A DNA stretch of 34,283 bases from Streptococcus sanguinis (GTDB lineage Bacteria; Bacillota; Bacilli; Lactobacillales; Streptococcaceae): the NCBI RefSeq assembly GCF_003943655.1, contig NZ_RJMM01000001.1, positions 70,617 to 104,899 of the forward strand, read 5' to 3'. The notes beneath the pieces are model-generated. The model had not been told where the DNA came from. It was given only the letters and a program-made list of their open reading frames with translations, and did no database searches. Of the stretch, positions 1 to 7,375 are shown piece by piece. The translations under genes were made by a program, and so were the position numbers. The stretch's first letter is position 1, and each line of letters opens with the position of its first letter.

Positions 1-1133
1 ATCCTGATCTAGATACTTGGACAGTCTTTCCCTGGGGAGATGAAAACGGTAGTGTAGCGGGTCTGATTTGCGATGTTTATACGACAGATCATGTACCGTT
101 TCTAGGGGACCCTCGGAGTAACCTCAAGCGTGCCCTCAAGCATATGGAAGAGCTGGGATTTAAGTCCTTTAACCTCGGACCAGAGCCAGAATTTTTCCTC
201 TTTAAGCTGGATGAAAATGGTGATCCGACGCTGGAAGTAAATGACAAGGGCGGTTATTTTGACTTGGCGCCGACAGATTTGGCAGACAATACTCGCCGGG
301 AAATCGTCAATGTCCTGACCAAGATGGGCTTTGAAGTAGAAGCTAGTCACCATGAGGTAGCAGTCGGCCAGCACGAGATTGACTTTAAGTATGACGAAGT
401 GCTTCGGGCTTGTGACAAGATTCAGATTTTCAAGCTGGTTGTGAAAACTATTGCTCGTAAGCACGGTTTGTATGCAACCTTTATGGCTAAGCCTAAGTTT
501 GGCATTGCAGGATCTGGTATGCACTGTAATATGTCTCTCTTTGATCAAGACGGCAATAATGCTTTCTTCGATCCAGAAGATCCAAAAGGTATGCAGCTGT
601 CAGAAACAGCCTACCATTTCTTGGGTGGTCTGATTAACCATGCTTATAACTACACAGCTATCATGAATCCAACGGTCAACTCATACAAACGTCTGGTTCC
701 TGGATATGAAGCACCAGTTTATATTGCTTGGGCAGGACGTAATCGTTCACCATTGGTGCGCGTGCCAGCCTCTCGTGGTATGGGTACTCGCTTGGAGCTG
801 CGTTCGGTTGATCCGATGGCCAATCCATATATCGCTATGGCTGTTCTCTTGGAAGTTGGATTGCACGGTGTTGAGAATAAAATCGAAGCTCCAGCCCCAA
901 TTGAAGAAAATATCTATATCATGACTCCAGAGGAGCGTAAGGAAGCTGGAATTACAGACCTACCATCAACTCTTCACAATGCCTTGAAGGCCTTGACAGA
1001 AGACGAAGTCGTTAAAGCGGCTCTTGGCGAGCATATCTATACGAGCTTCTTAGAAGCTAAGCGTATCGAGTGGGCTAGCTATGCAACCTTTGTCTCCCAA
1101 TGGGAAGTGGATAATTATCTGGATTTATACTAA
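1..1133 (+). CDS. glnA: Type I glutamine synthetase, 5' end cut off by window
   Basis: Makes glutamine from glutamate, ammonia and ATP in the cytoplasm and is the central ammonia-assimilation enzyme. The reading frame is open from the first complete codon (position 3), so the N-terminal part lies upstream; about 376 residues of a protein usually near 445-450 are present. Visible signatures are the ATP-site segment with [14 protein letters not shown], the block [17 protein letters not shown], and [13 protein letters not shown], all typical of Firmicute GlnA. In streptococci glnA normally follows glnR, whose product represses it; that gene would lie left of the window. A hairpin terminator follows at 1140-1170. 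Identification is secure; only the N-terminus is missing. Confidence 0.97.
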   Translation, partial: PDLDTWTVFPWGDENGSVAGLICDVYTTDHVPFLGDPRSNLKRALKHMEELGFKSFNLGPEPEFFLFKLDENGDPTLEVNDKGGYFDLAPTDLADNTRREIVNVLTKMGFEVEASHHEVAVGQHEIDFKYDEVLRACDKIQIFKLVVKTIARKHGLYATFMAKPKFGIAGSGMHCNMSLFDQDGNNAFFDPEDPKGMQLSETAYHFLGGLINHAYNYTAIMNPTVNSYKRLVPGYEAPVYIAWAGRNRSPLVRVPASRGMGTRLELRSVDPMANPYIAMAVLLEVGLHGVENKIEAPAPIEENIYIMTPEERKEAGITDLPSTLHNALKALTEDEVVKAALGEHIYTSFLEAKRIEWASYATFVSQWEVDNYLDLY

Positions 1134-1139
1134 ACTTAG

Positions 1140-1170
1140 AGCAGGAGGATTGGCATATCCCCTGCTTTTT
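1140..1170 (+). terminator. Rho-independent terminator after glnA
   Basis: AGCAGG at 1140-1145 pairs with CCTGCT at 1161-1166, with a further GGAT/ATCC pairing inside the loop, followed by a short T run (1166-1170). It ends only about 18 bases before the next start codon, so the downstream GNAT gene may be fed by read-through. Confidence 0.7.
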
Positions 1171-1187
1171 CGTGGAGGAGGAGAAAG

Positions 1188-1607
1188 ATGGAAAAATTTC
1201 ATGATTTTATCAAGCGGGTTTTCGATGAGCAATATGAGGCTTGTTTTGGTCCAGATATGCTTGAAAAACTGGAGCTTCAAGACTATTATTTGACACGGGA
1301 GGAAGATGGCCAGTTAATTGCCTTGCTCCATGCCCAACAGGTGTTGGAAAATATTCATGTCAAGGCTTTGGTGGTGGATAAAGAACATCAGAAAAAAGGT
1401 TTGGGAGCCAGTCTGCTGGCAGAATTAGAAGAAAAGGCTGTAGAAGCTGGGGTAACTAGCATTACCTTGTCCACTAAATCTTATCAAGCCAGGGATTTTT
1501 ACATCAAGCAAGGCTATGAAATTTACGCCAGTCTAACAGATGTCCCACAAAAGGGCATTACCAAATATCATTTTATCAAGCGATTAAACGAAGCCAGTCT
1601 CAAATAG
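1188..1607 (+). CDS. GNAT-family N-acetyltransferase
   Basis: A 139-residue protein of the GCN5-related acetyltransferase family, which moves an acetyl group from acetyl-CoA to an amine; the substrate cannot be told from sequence. The acetyl-CoA binding loop is seen as VDKEHQKKGLGASLLAEL (motif QxxGxG/A) in the middle, and the C-terminal half has the usual ARDFYIKQGYE segment. The length fits a single GNAT domain. A strong ribosome binding site (GGAGGAG) lies directly before the ATG. No separate promoter is visible in the short gap after the glnA terminator, so expression may depend on glnA read-through. The following hairpin at 1611-1636 ends the unit. Confidence 0.88.
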   Translation: MEKFHDFIKRVFDEQYEACFGPDMLEKLELQDYYLTREEDGQLIALLHAQQVLENIHVKALVVDKEHQKKGLGASLLAELEEKAVEAGVTSITLSTKSYQARDFYIKQGYEIYASLTDVPQKGITKYHFIKRLNEASLK

Positions 1608-1610
1608 GTG

Positions 1611-1636
1611 GAAGTCAATTTGGCTTCTGTTTTTTA
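1611..1636 (+). terminator. Rho-independent terminator after the GNAT gene
   Basis: GAAGTC (1611-1616) pairs with GGCTTC (1622-1627, one G-T pair), followed by a run of T residues at 1629-1634. Confidence 0.72.
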
Positions 1637-1644
1637 ATATTTAT

Positions 1645-1673
1645 TTGCATACATTCAGTATGTATGTTAAAAT
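1645..1673 (+). promoter_or_regulatory. Promoter of the VOC-tetR-alkC-like operon with built-in operator
   Basis: A -35 box TTGCAT (1645-1650) and a -10 box TAAAAT (1668-1673) are separated by exactly 17 bases. The spacer and the end of the -35 box hold a perfect inverted repeat, CATACAT-TCAGT-ATGTATG (1648-1666). A repressor dimer bound there would block RNA polymerase. The spacing and position are typical of TetR-family operators, and a TetR gene is the second gene of the operon, so autoregulation is the simplest reading. The boxes and palindrome are seen; the binding protein is inferred. Confidence 0.75.
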
Positions 1674-1696
1674 AAAGTTTAAGAAAAGGAGAACAA

Positions 1697-2116
1697 ATGA
1701 TTACCAGTTTATACCCCGTTTTAATGAGCGAAGATGTCCATCAAGCGGCACAATTTTTCATTGAGCATTTCCAATTTCAGGAAACCTTCCGTTCAGATTG
1801 GTATATTAGTTTAAAGAATATTGAGAGTGGTTTTGAGCTTGCTTTTATTGATAGCAAGCATGGGACAGTGCCACAAGCCTACCAGTCTAAGGCGAGTGGT
1901 CTAATCATCAATATCGAAGTTGACAATGTGGATTTTCTTTATGAAGAATTGCGTCAGCAAGAAGAAATGGAGTTCCTTCTTCCTATTAAGAGTGAAGATT
2001 TTGGTCAGCGCCATTTCATTGTGGAAGCGCCGGGTTCTGTTTTGGTTGATGTGATTCAAGTAATTCCACCTAGCGCTGAGTTTGCGGCAAATTATTTGGA
2101 GAGTGAAGATGAATAA
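1697..2116 (+). CDS. VOC-superfamily (glyoxalase/bleomycin-resistance-like) protein
   Basis: A 139-residue single-domain protein of the vicinal-oxygen-chelate fold. The opening SLYPVLMSEDVHQAAQFFIEHFQF and the closing HFIVEAPGSVLVDVIQVI match the two beta-alpha-beta-beta-beta modules of glyoxalase/bleomycin-resistance proteins. Members are metal-dependent lyases or dioxygenases, or simply bind and sequester a toxic small molecule. The usual metal-ligand pattern is not clearly complete here, so a binding or sequestering role is as likely as catalysis. The ribosome binding site AAAGGAG precedes the ATG. It is first gene of an operon with a TetR regulator (8-base overlap) and a DNA-alkylation-repair-like protein, which suggests protection against a reactive or DNA-damaging compound. 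Substrate is unknown. Confidence 0.85.
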   Translation: MITSLYPVLMSEDVHQAAQFFIEHFQFQETFRSDWYISLKNIESGFELAFIDSKHGTVPQAYQSKASGLIINIEVDNVDFLYEELRQQEEMEFLLPIKSEDFGQRHFIVEAPGSVLVDVIQVIPPSAEFAANYLESEDE

Positions 2117-2696
2117 AAAACAGCAGGCTTCTCTAGAGACAAGCAAGAAAATATTAGCTATCGCCCGGAAACATTTTTCTTTAAAGGGTTATGCAGAAAC
2201 TTCCTTGGAAGAAATTGTAGATGAGTTGGGAATGACAAGAGGCGCACTTTATCACCATTTCGGGAATAAGAAAACTTTATTTACCGCCGTACTGACACAA
2301 ATTCAGTCCGAACTGGGGTCTTATGTAGAAAAAAATGCCCTGGAAGCACACGATTCTTGGGAGCAGTTGGTGGAAGGCTGTGTTGCTTTTGTTCGTTTTG
2401 CGACCTTGACTGAAAATAAACATATTCTCCTGCTTGATGGTCCCAATATCGTTGAGTGGAAAGAGTGGCGTCGTCAGGACGAGGCTAATTCTTTCTTTCA
2501 TTTGAGAGAGCAATTAGACATTTTATCTAAAGAAGGGAAACTTATCTCTATTGATCTGGATATGGCAGCTCATATGATTTCAGGCGCCTTGAACGAGTTG
2601 TCTCTTTTTCTGGCTGAGAAAGAGGAAGAAGCAGAAGTCAGAGAAGCAGTGAGAAGTCTGTTAAGGGGATTTAAAAATCATGGCGAAAAAGGTTAA
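2109..2696 (+). CDS. TetR/AcrR-family transcriptional regulator
   Basis: A 195-residue one-component repressor. The N-terminal helix-turn-helix is clear: SLEEIVDELGMTRGALYHHF followed by NKKTLF, about residues 33-57; the C-terminal two thirds are the helical ligand-binding and dimer domain. I place the start at 2109 rather than at an upstream in-frame codon because GGAG at 2098-2101 sits seven bases before this ATG and the upstream stretch is inside the VOC gene. It overlaps the VOC gene by 8 bases and the alkC-like gene by 17, so the three are translated from one message. It probably represses its own operon through the palindrome at 1648-1666. The inducing ligand is unknown. Confidence 0.92.
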   Translation: MNKKQQASLETSKKILAIARKHFSLKGYAETSLEEIVDELGMTRGALYHHFGNKKTLFTAVLTQIQSELGSYVEKNALEAHDSWEQLVEGCVAFVRFATLTENKHILLLDGPNIVEWKEWRRQDEANSFFHLREQLDILSKEGKLISIDLDMAAHMISGALNELSLFLAEKEEEAEVREAVRSLLRGFKNHGEKG

Positions 2697-3426
2697 AGAT
2701 TATTATGATTTGGTTTATGCGAAGGATTTGAGCCGTCGCTTGCAAGAAGTCACAGATAAATTTGATGCTCAGCATTTTAGATCTCTAGTTGAAAGCGACT
2801 TAGAGGCTTTGGAATTTACTCAGCGTCAAGAGCTGCTGGCAAAGAGTATCAAAGAATGCTTGCCGCTTTCTTATGCTGATTCTCTGAAGGTTTTTGAGCA
2901 GATACTTGGTCCAGAGTTAGAGGGTGGCTTGGGCATGTTTTCAGAAGGATACTGGTTGTGGCCGATTGGCAAATACGTAGAACTTTACGGAGGTCAGGAA
3001 TTCGAGTTGAGTGCAGCCTTCAGTAAGGAATTAACCAAGCGATTTACTGGAGAATTTTCCATGCGGCCCTTGCTGGCTAATTATCCTAATGCTACCATGG
3101 ATTTACTGTTAGAGTGGAGCCGAGATGAGAATATGCGCGTCCGCAGATTAGCCAGCGAGTGTATGCGTATCCAATTGCCCTGGGCTAAGAAGCAGACTGT
3201 GGTTTTAGATTATTTTGATGAATTTACCGCTATTTTGACAAATCTAAAGGATGACACAGATAAATCAATCCAAAAAAGTGTCGCCAATAATCTGAATGAT
3301 TTATATAAAGAAGATCCTGAAAAGTTTGAGAGGGTGATTGGGACTTGGCAAGAGGAAAAACTGAGTCCGAGTTGCGCTTGGATTATCAAGCATGCTTCGC
3401 GAACAAAAAATAAAGCAGAAAAATAA
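2680..3426 (+). CDS. AlkC/AlkD-type HEAT-repeat DNA alkylation repair protein
   Basis: A 248-residue protein of the DNA alkylation repair (AlkC/AlkD) superfamily, whose members are DNA glycosylases that remove alkylated bases using a HEAT-like helical solenoid. The C-terminal half has the family's hallmark block: a SMRPLLANYPNATMDLLLEW segment, then RDENMRVRRLASECMRIQLPWAKK, which is close to the HVRRLASEGxRPxLPWxxx signature of AlkC-type proteins. An aromatic-rich stretch (GYWLWPIGKYVELYG, near residues 92-107) precedes it. The start has AAGGGG 11 bases upstream and overlaps the tetR end by 17 bases. Activity is not proven by sequence; some members only bind DNA. The operon context with a VOC protein suggests a DNA-damage-resistance unit. 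Confidence 0.8.
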   Translation: MAKKVKDYYDLVYAKDLSRRLQEVTDKFDAQHFRSLVESDLEALEFTQRQELLAKSIKECLPLSYADSLKVFEQILGPELEGGLGMFSEGYWLWPIGKYVELYGGQEFELSAAFSKELTKRFTGEFSMRPLLANYPNATMDLLLEWSRDENMRVRRLASECMRIQLPWAKKQTVVLDYFDEFTAILTNLKDDTDKSIQKSVANNLNDLYKEDPEKFERVIGTWQEEKLSPSCAWIIKHASRTKNKAEK

Positions 3427-3452
3427 GCTTTGCTAGTCTAGCAAAGCTTATT
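3422..3452. terminator. Bidirectional terminator between alkC-like gene and rnjA
   Basis: A perfect 14-base-pair stem (3422-3435 with 3439-3452) and a three-base loop, with A residues on the left and T residues on the right. It can end both the rightward operon and the leftward rpoY-rnjA operon. Confidence 0.9.
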
Positions 3453-3454
3453 TT

Positions 3455-5137
3455 TTAGTTGTCTTCGTCTGGTGTAAGCACCATCGGAATAATAATAGGT
3501 TCGCGCTCGGTGCTTTCGTAGAGGAAAGGACGCAAGGCATTGACGATAGCGCCGCTGACAGATTGGACGCTGGCATCTTTATTCTTGAGTGCAATGCGAA
3601 TGGCATTGAAGAGGATACGCTGGCTTTGGCGAATGAGGTCGCCTGATTCGCGCATGTAGATAAAGCCACGGCTGAGAATATCTGGACCGGCTAAAATCAT
3701 TTTGGACTCGAAGTCAACCGTTGCGACAGCCAGGACAACACCATCCTCTGACAGGTCTTTACGATCGCGCAGGACAGCAGCTCCGATTTCACCAATGCGG
3801 TTTCCATCGACATAGATATCTTGAGCGTTGAAGCTACCGGCAATACGGGCTGAGTCAGCTGTTAGAGCCAGCACATCACCATTGCTCATGATGAAGATAT
3901 TGTCTTTTGGTACTCCAGTATCAACGGCTAGACCTGCATGGACTTTCTGCATACGGTATTCACCATGGACTGGCATGAAATATTTAGGCTTGATCAAGCG
4001 GAGCATGAGTTTCTGCTCTTGCTGGCCACCGTGTCCAGAGGTGTGGATGTTGTTAATCTTACCGTGAATCACTTCTACACCAGCCTCGGAAATGATGTTA
4101 ATCAGCTTGTTAACGCTGGTCGTATTACCAGGGATAGGGCTGGATGAGAAGATGACTGTATCTCCAGGCTGCAGCTGAACCTGACGGTGGGTACCATTAG
4201 CAATCCGAGACAGGGCTGCCATCGGCTCACCCTGACTTCCGGTACACATAATCAGCACTTCGCCAGCTGGATAGTCCTTGAGTTCATTTGGCTCGATGAA
4301 TGTATCTTTAGGAACCTTGATATAGCCCAGCTCAATCCCGTTGACAATAGCCTTTTCCATGGAGCGGCCAAAGACCGCAATCTTGCGTCCAGTCTTAACA
4401 GCAGCATCTGCGGCTTGCTGAAGACGGAAGATATTTGAGGCAAAGGAGGCGAAAATAATCCGTCCATTAATGCCTTCAATGATCTTCATAATAGACTGGC
4501 CGACAACTTTTTCGGAATTGGTAAAGGTCGGAACTTCAGCATTGGTCGAGTCAGATAGGAGGCAGAGAACGCCTTCCTCGCCCAGAGCAGCCATACGGTG
4601 CAAGTCTGCCGGCTCACCGACTGGTGTAAAGTCAAACTTGAAGTCACCTGTACAGACAATCTTACCCTGCGGCGTATGGATGACAATTCCCAAAGGTTCT
4701 GGAATAGAGTGGGTTGTTCGGAAGAAAGTAGCTTTCAGATGCTTGAACTGCAGTTCTGTGTTTTGATTGATTTCATAGAGTTTGGCATCGCGCAAAAGTC
4801 CATGCTCTTCTAGCTTGCCTCGGATGAGGGCCAGGGCCAAAGGACCAGCATAGATAGGAACATTGGCTTGCTTGAGCAGGAAAGGAATACCGCCGATATG
4901 GTCCTCGTGCCCGTGGGTGATGAGAACAGCTTTTACGCGGTCAATATTTTCCACGATATAAGAGTAGTCGGGAATGACATAGTCAATTCCTAACAGGTCG
5001 TCTTCTGGGAACTTGATACCGGCATCCACGATGATGATTTCATTTTGGTATTCAATCCCGTAGGTGTTTTTACCGATTTCGCCTAACCCACCAATCGCAA
5101 AAACGCCAACTTCTTTGGGTTTTAAGGTATATGCCAT
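3455..5137 (-). CDS. rnjA: Ribonuclease J1
   Basis: A 560-residue metallo-beta-lactamase/beta-CASP ribonuclease with 5'-3' exonuclease and endonuclease activity, a main player in mRNA decay and rRNA maturation in Firmicutes. The metal-binding motif HGHEDH lies at residues 75-80, the N-terminus has [14 protein letters not shown], and the beta-CASP region shows [10 protein letters not shown] and later [11 protein letters not shown] (the conserved HxSGH). The length matches RNase J1 (about 555-560) and the sequence opens like streptococcal J1 rather than J2. It starts three bases after the rpoY stop codon, with a GGAG inside the last rpoY codons serving as ribosome binding site, so the two are co-translated. 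The leftward operon ends at the palindrome 3422-3452. Confidence 0.96.
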   Translation of the reverse strand: MAYTLKPKEVGVFAIGGLGEIGKNTYGIEYQNEIIIVDAGIKFPEDDLLGIDYVIPDYSYIVENIDRVKAVLITHGHEDHIGGIPFLLKQANVPIYAGPLALALIRGKLEEHGLLRDAKLYEINQNTELQFKHLKATFFRTTHSIPEPLGIVIHTPQGKIVCTGDFKFDFTPVGEPADLHRMAALGEEGVLCLLSDSTNAEVPTFTNSEKVVGQSIMKIIEGINGRIIFASFASNIFRLQQAADAAVKTGRKIAVFGRSMEKAIVNGIELGYIKVPKDTFIEPNELKDYPAGEVLIMCTGSQGEPMAALSRIANGTHRQVQLQPGDTVIFSSSPIPGNTTSVNKLINIISEAGVEVIHGKINNIHTSGHGGQQEQKLMLRLIKPKYFMPVHGEYRMQKVHAGLAVDTGVPKDNIFIMSNGDVLALTADSARIAGSFNAQDIYVDGNRIGEIGAAVLRDRKDLSEDGVVLAVATVDFESKMILAGPDILSRGFIYMRESGDLIRQSQRILFNAIRIALKNKDASVQSVSGAIVNALRPFLYESTEREPIIIPMVLTPDEDN

Positions 5138-5140
5138 GGG

Positions 5141-5371
5141 TTAGAACTCCGTCAATTCAAAAGTGCCTGACTCTTTTTCGTATTCGAGGTGTTTGTCAGA
5201 CAAGAGCTCAATAAATTGAATATTGTAAGGGGTATTTTCTTCGACTAACTTACGAGCCTGAATGCGGCCTTCCAATTCATTAGCTGCTTCTACCTCTAAA
5301 TAAAGGGCACGTGTCTTTTCACGGCGCGGACTGCGATCTTTTGTTTCCTGATAAAAAACTTTGTAAATCAT
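5141..5371 (-). CDS. rpoY: RNA polymerase epsilon subunit
   Basis: A 76-residue protein matching the DUF1447/YkzG family, now known as the epsilon subunit of Firmicute RNA polymerase. The sequence begins [20 protein letters not shown] and ends in an acidic tail, as in family members; the length is typical. It binds core polymerase near the secondary-channel side and resembles the phage protein Gp2 in fold, according to published structures of Bacillus RNA polymerase. Its conserved position directly upstream of rnjA, here with a three-base gap, supports the call. A ribosome binding site (AAAGGAAT) precedes the ATG. A promoter with an extended -10 lies about 215 bases upstream. Confidence 0.95.
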   Translation of the reverse strand: MIYKVFYQETKDRSPRREKTRALYLEVEAANELEGRIQARKLVEENTPYNIQFIELLSDKHLEYEKESGTFELTEF

Positions 5372-5588
5372 AAGATTCCTTTCTGTGATAAGGTCTAAAA
5401 AATAAAAGAAGGCAGGCGTTAGCGCATTTCTTCACATGATAAATTAAAAATGATAAATGGAAAGTGAGCGATTGCTGTGACTTCTGATAGGGCTTACTCA
5501 AATGAAGAGGCTAAAATGCTGTTTTAGCCTTGTATCTTATGGAAAAGTAAGAGTAATGAAATTGACCTGATGTTTAATTATTATTGTA
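5372..5588 (-). promoter_or_regulatory. Long 5' leader of rpoY-rnjA with a hairpin
   Basis: From the predicted start site near 5583 to the rpoY start codon the transcript would carry about 210 untranslated bases. The leader contains a perfect 8-base-pair hairpin, GGCTAAAA (5509-5516) with TTTTAGCC (5522-5529), loop of five. On the minus strand no T run follows it, so it is not a simple terminator. It might stabilise the mRNA or mark a processing site; autoregulation by RNase J1 is a guess. No riboswitch family was recognised and no convincing small gene is present. Confidence 0.5.
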
Positions 5589-5597
5589 ATTATACCA
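5589..5597 (-). promoter_or_regulatory. Extended -10 promoter of rpoY-rnjA
   Basis: On the minus strand TGgTATAAT reads from 5597 to 5589, a perfect extended -10 element. A weak -35 (TTGCTT) lies 18 bases further upstream. Confidence 0.75.
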
Positions 5598-5666
5598 TAG
5601 AATGAGCTTAGGAAGCAAGTCGGGACGGTGAATTTCAGAGACGGTTTTTCAGCCAAAGCGGCTTGA

Positions 5667-5709
5667 CAAAAAGAAAAATCAAGCGATGAACATTTGGTCA
5701 CTTGATTTT
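5667..5709 (-). terminator. Terminator of the epimerase/reductase gene
   Basis: On the minus strand AAAATCAAG (5709-5701) pairs with CTTGATTTT (5683-5675), and the following bases are T-rich down to 5667. It lies ten bases after the stop codon. Confidence 0.82.
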
Positions 5710-5718
5710 GAGGGCTGC

Positions 5719-6771
5719 TTATTTGGCGAAATAGCCGTGCTTGCGGTACCAATCTACCACGTCAGCTAAGCTTTCTTCGAGAGGGCGATGCTGTCCGCCT
5801 AGCTCGCTCTCGGTTTTGGCAAAGCTAAAATTACTTTTGAGATATTCTTCGGCCATGAGATGAGCGAGCTCATTGGTAACCAAAATTGGTTTTTTGGTGA
5901 GCCGGTGGTAGAGCTCACTTGCTTGGGCATAGATTTTGACGAAAAGAGGGGAGATCTTGCGCTTGGGGGCGGGAACGCCAGTGATTTTTTCCAGTATTTG
6001 GTACAATTCTGTCATGGTCACTCGCCGTCCAACTGCCAGATAGCGCTCCTTTGAGCGTCCGTATTTCATGGCGCGGAGATGAATATCTGCTACATCTCTA
6101 GCATCCACCATATTATAGCTAGCCTTTAAGATACCTGGAAGTTTTTGCTCTACAAAATTGATAATCAGCTGCCCACTGGAGGTCGGACCAAGGTCTCTAG
6201 GACCCAACATTACACTCGGCAAGATAAAGCAACCGAAAACATCTGAATGCTTGTCCAAGAAATCACGAACGGCCTCTTCACTCAAAATCTTGCTGCGATA
6301 GTAATCAAAAGGAGTATCTTTTGAGCGAGACATGCTTTCATCGATTAGCTGATTGGCCTCACCTTCCAGTACGACACAGGAGGAAGTATGGACAAATTGG
6401 CGGATACCAGCCTCATAAGCAGCTTCTAGGAGGTTATTTGTGCCTATAATATTAGTGTCGTAGAGCTCCTGCCAGTGCTTGCCGCCTTTATAATTATCGC
6501 GGAAAAAAGCAGCGGTATGAAAGAGGCTGTCGCAGCCTGCTAGATAGTCACGATAGCTTTCGGGCTCTAAAATATCCCCCTTGACAATCTGGATAGGCAG
6601 GTCGGCAAATTGTTTGCGCGCTTTTTCCTCGGAGCGAACGAGAGCGGTCACTTGAATGTTTTCTTTTAGCAGAGCACGCACGAGATTATTTCCTAAAAGA
6701 CCGGTCGCACCAGTCACAAAAGCGTGGGTCATTGTTCTAGCTGGTTTTTGATTTGTAGGGTTTGGGGTCAT
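5719..6771 (-). CDS. NAD(P)-dependent epimerase / dihydroflavonol-reductase-like oxidoreductase
   Basis: A 350-residue extended short-chain dehydrogenase. The Rossmann glycine motif GATGLLG is at residues 21-27, and the catalytic Tyr-Lys pair is in DYYRSK. It most resembles bacterial dihydroflavonol-4-reductase-like or NAD-dependent epimerase/dehydratase proteins; the substrate (a carbonyl or nucleotide sugar) is not evident. The frame is open to 6792, but AAAGGAGG lies inside that extension, eight bases before the ATG at 6771, so 6771 is the start. It is transcribed divergently from a MarR gene, with a 24-base perfect palindrome at its own transcription start, so MarR repression and induction by an electrophile or organic compound is likely. 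Confidence 0.85.
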   Translation of the reverse strand: MTPNPTNQKPARTMTHAFVTGATGLLGNNLVRALLKENIQVTALVRSEEKARKQFADLPIQIVKGDILEPESYRDYLAGCDSLFHTAAFFRDNYKGGKHWQELYDTNIIGTNNLLEAAYEAGIRQFVHTSSCVVLEGEANQLIDESMSRSKDTPFDYYRSKILSEEAVRDFLDKHSDVFGCFILPSVMLGPRDLGPTSSGQLIINFVEQKLPGILKASYNMVDARDVADIHLRAMKYGRSKERYLAVGRRVTMTELYQILEKITGVPAPKRKISPLFVKIYAQASELYHRLTKKPILVTNELAHLMAEEYLKSNFSFAKTESELGGQHRPLEESLADVVDWYRKHGYFAK

Positions 6772-6790
6772 CCGTTTTTCCTCCTTTTGC

Positions 6791-6814
6791 AAATAGATGA
6801 TATATCATCTATTT
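6791..6814. promoter_or_regulatory. 24-bp perfect palindrome, probable MarR operator
   Basis: Each half is AAATAGATGATA and the second half is its exact reverse complement, with no spacer. It covers the predicted transcription start of the leftward reductase gene, just downstream of the -10 box. A regulator bound here would block initiation. The MarR gene 90 bases to the right is the obvious candidate binder; that link is inference. Confidence 0.75.
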
Positions 6815-6817
6815 AAA

Positions 6818-6846
6818 ATTTTATATTTTTTAACTAAAATTGTCAA
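6818..6846 (-). promoter_or_regulatory. Promoter of the epimerase/reductase gene
   Basis: On the minus strand the -35 is a consensus TTGACA (6846-6841), the spacer is 17 bases and the -10 is TAAAAT (6823-6818). Confidence 0.85.
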
Positions 6847-6852
6847 CAATTT
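6837..6852. promoter_or_regulatory. Second inverted repeat in the marR-reductase intergenic region
   Basis: AAATTGT-CA-ACAATTT, seven-base perfect arms, lies over the -35 box of the leftward promoter and just upstream of the probable marR promoter (TAAAAT at 6866-6871 or TATAGA at 6874-6879). It could be a second regulator site or chance in AT-rich DNA. Confidence 0.45.
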
Positions 6853-6903
6853 ACCTAATCTAGTGTAAAATAGTATAGAAGTGATTTTTGAAAGGAGAGC
6901 AGC

Positions 6904-7365
6904 GTGGTAGCAGAAGGAATTCGATTTGGCTATTTGTTTAGAAGTGCAGAGAGCTTAGCGACGAGAGAATATGGGAAGTTGCTAGAGCCTTTGGGAATTA
7001 CGCCCAATCAAAGCGAGGTCTTGCTCGTTTTGGGCGAACATGCTCCGCTGTCTCTCAAGGGCTTGGGGGAATCCCTGATTTGTGAGGAAAAAAGCCCTAG
7101 TCGCTTGGTGCAGGCTTTGATTAAAAAAGGCTTGGTCAAGAAGGAAATTTCTAGCAAGGACAAGCGCAGTTCTCGCTTGAGCTTGACTGCTGCTGGAGCG
7201 GATTTGCTGCCCAAGATTGCTGAGCAAGAAGCGATTTTTGGAAAACACTTGGCGCAGCAAGTGCCTAATTTGGAGGCTTTTAGCCAGATTTTAGAGGAAT
7301 TTTTGGTAGATAGTTTCTACGAAGACAAATTAAAACGCCGCTCTCTTTGGTACAGTGAAGAATGA
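6904..7365 (+). CDS. MarR-family transcriptional regulator
   Basis: A 153-residue winged-helix regulator. The helix-turn-helix region is around LSLKGLGESLICEEKSPSRL and the wing is SSKDKRSSRLSLTAAG, with the family's D-x-R pattern. The start is GTG at 6904, set by AAAGGAG at 6891-6897 with a six-base spacer. Members sense phenolic compounds, oxidants or other small molecules; the signal here is unknown. There is no cysteine arrangement that clearly marks it as an OhrR-type thiol sensor. It faces the reductase gene across a region with two palindromes, and it is only ten bases upstream of tsaB, so it seems to be the first gene of the t6A operon. Confidence 0.9.
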   Translation: MVAEGIRFGYLFRSAESLATREYGKLLEPLGITPNQSEVLLVLGEHAPLSLKGLGESLICEEKSPSRLVQALIKKGLVKKEISSKDKRSSRLSLTAAGADLLPKIAEQEAIFGKHLAQQVPNLEAFSQILEEFLVDSFYEDKLKRRSLWYSEE

Positions 7366-7375
7366 GAGGATTTTT

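Noticed and set aside
102..548. A 148-codon minus-strand open frame within glnA
   Set aside because: Antisense shadow of a highly conserved gene, with no ribosome binding site and no recognisable domain.
3422..3452. Long perfect palindromes at 3422, 12255 and 28021 as repeat or mobile elements
   Set aside because: Their sequences differ from one another, each lies between convergent genes and has A/T tails, so they are bidirectional terminators.
5319..5501. A 60-codon minus-strand frame in the rpoY leader
   Set aside because: It begins at TTG without a suitable ribosome binding site and runs into rpoY in another frame; the leader is better read as untranslated.
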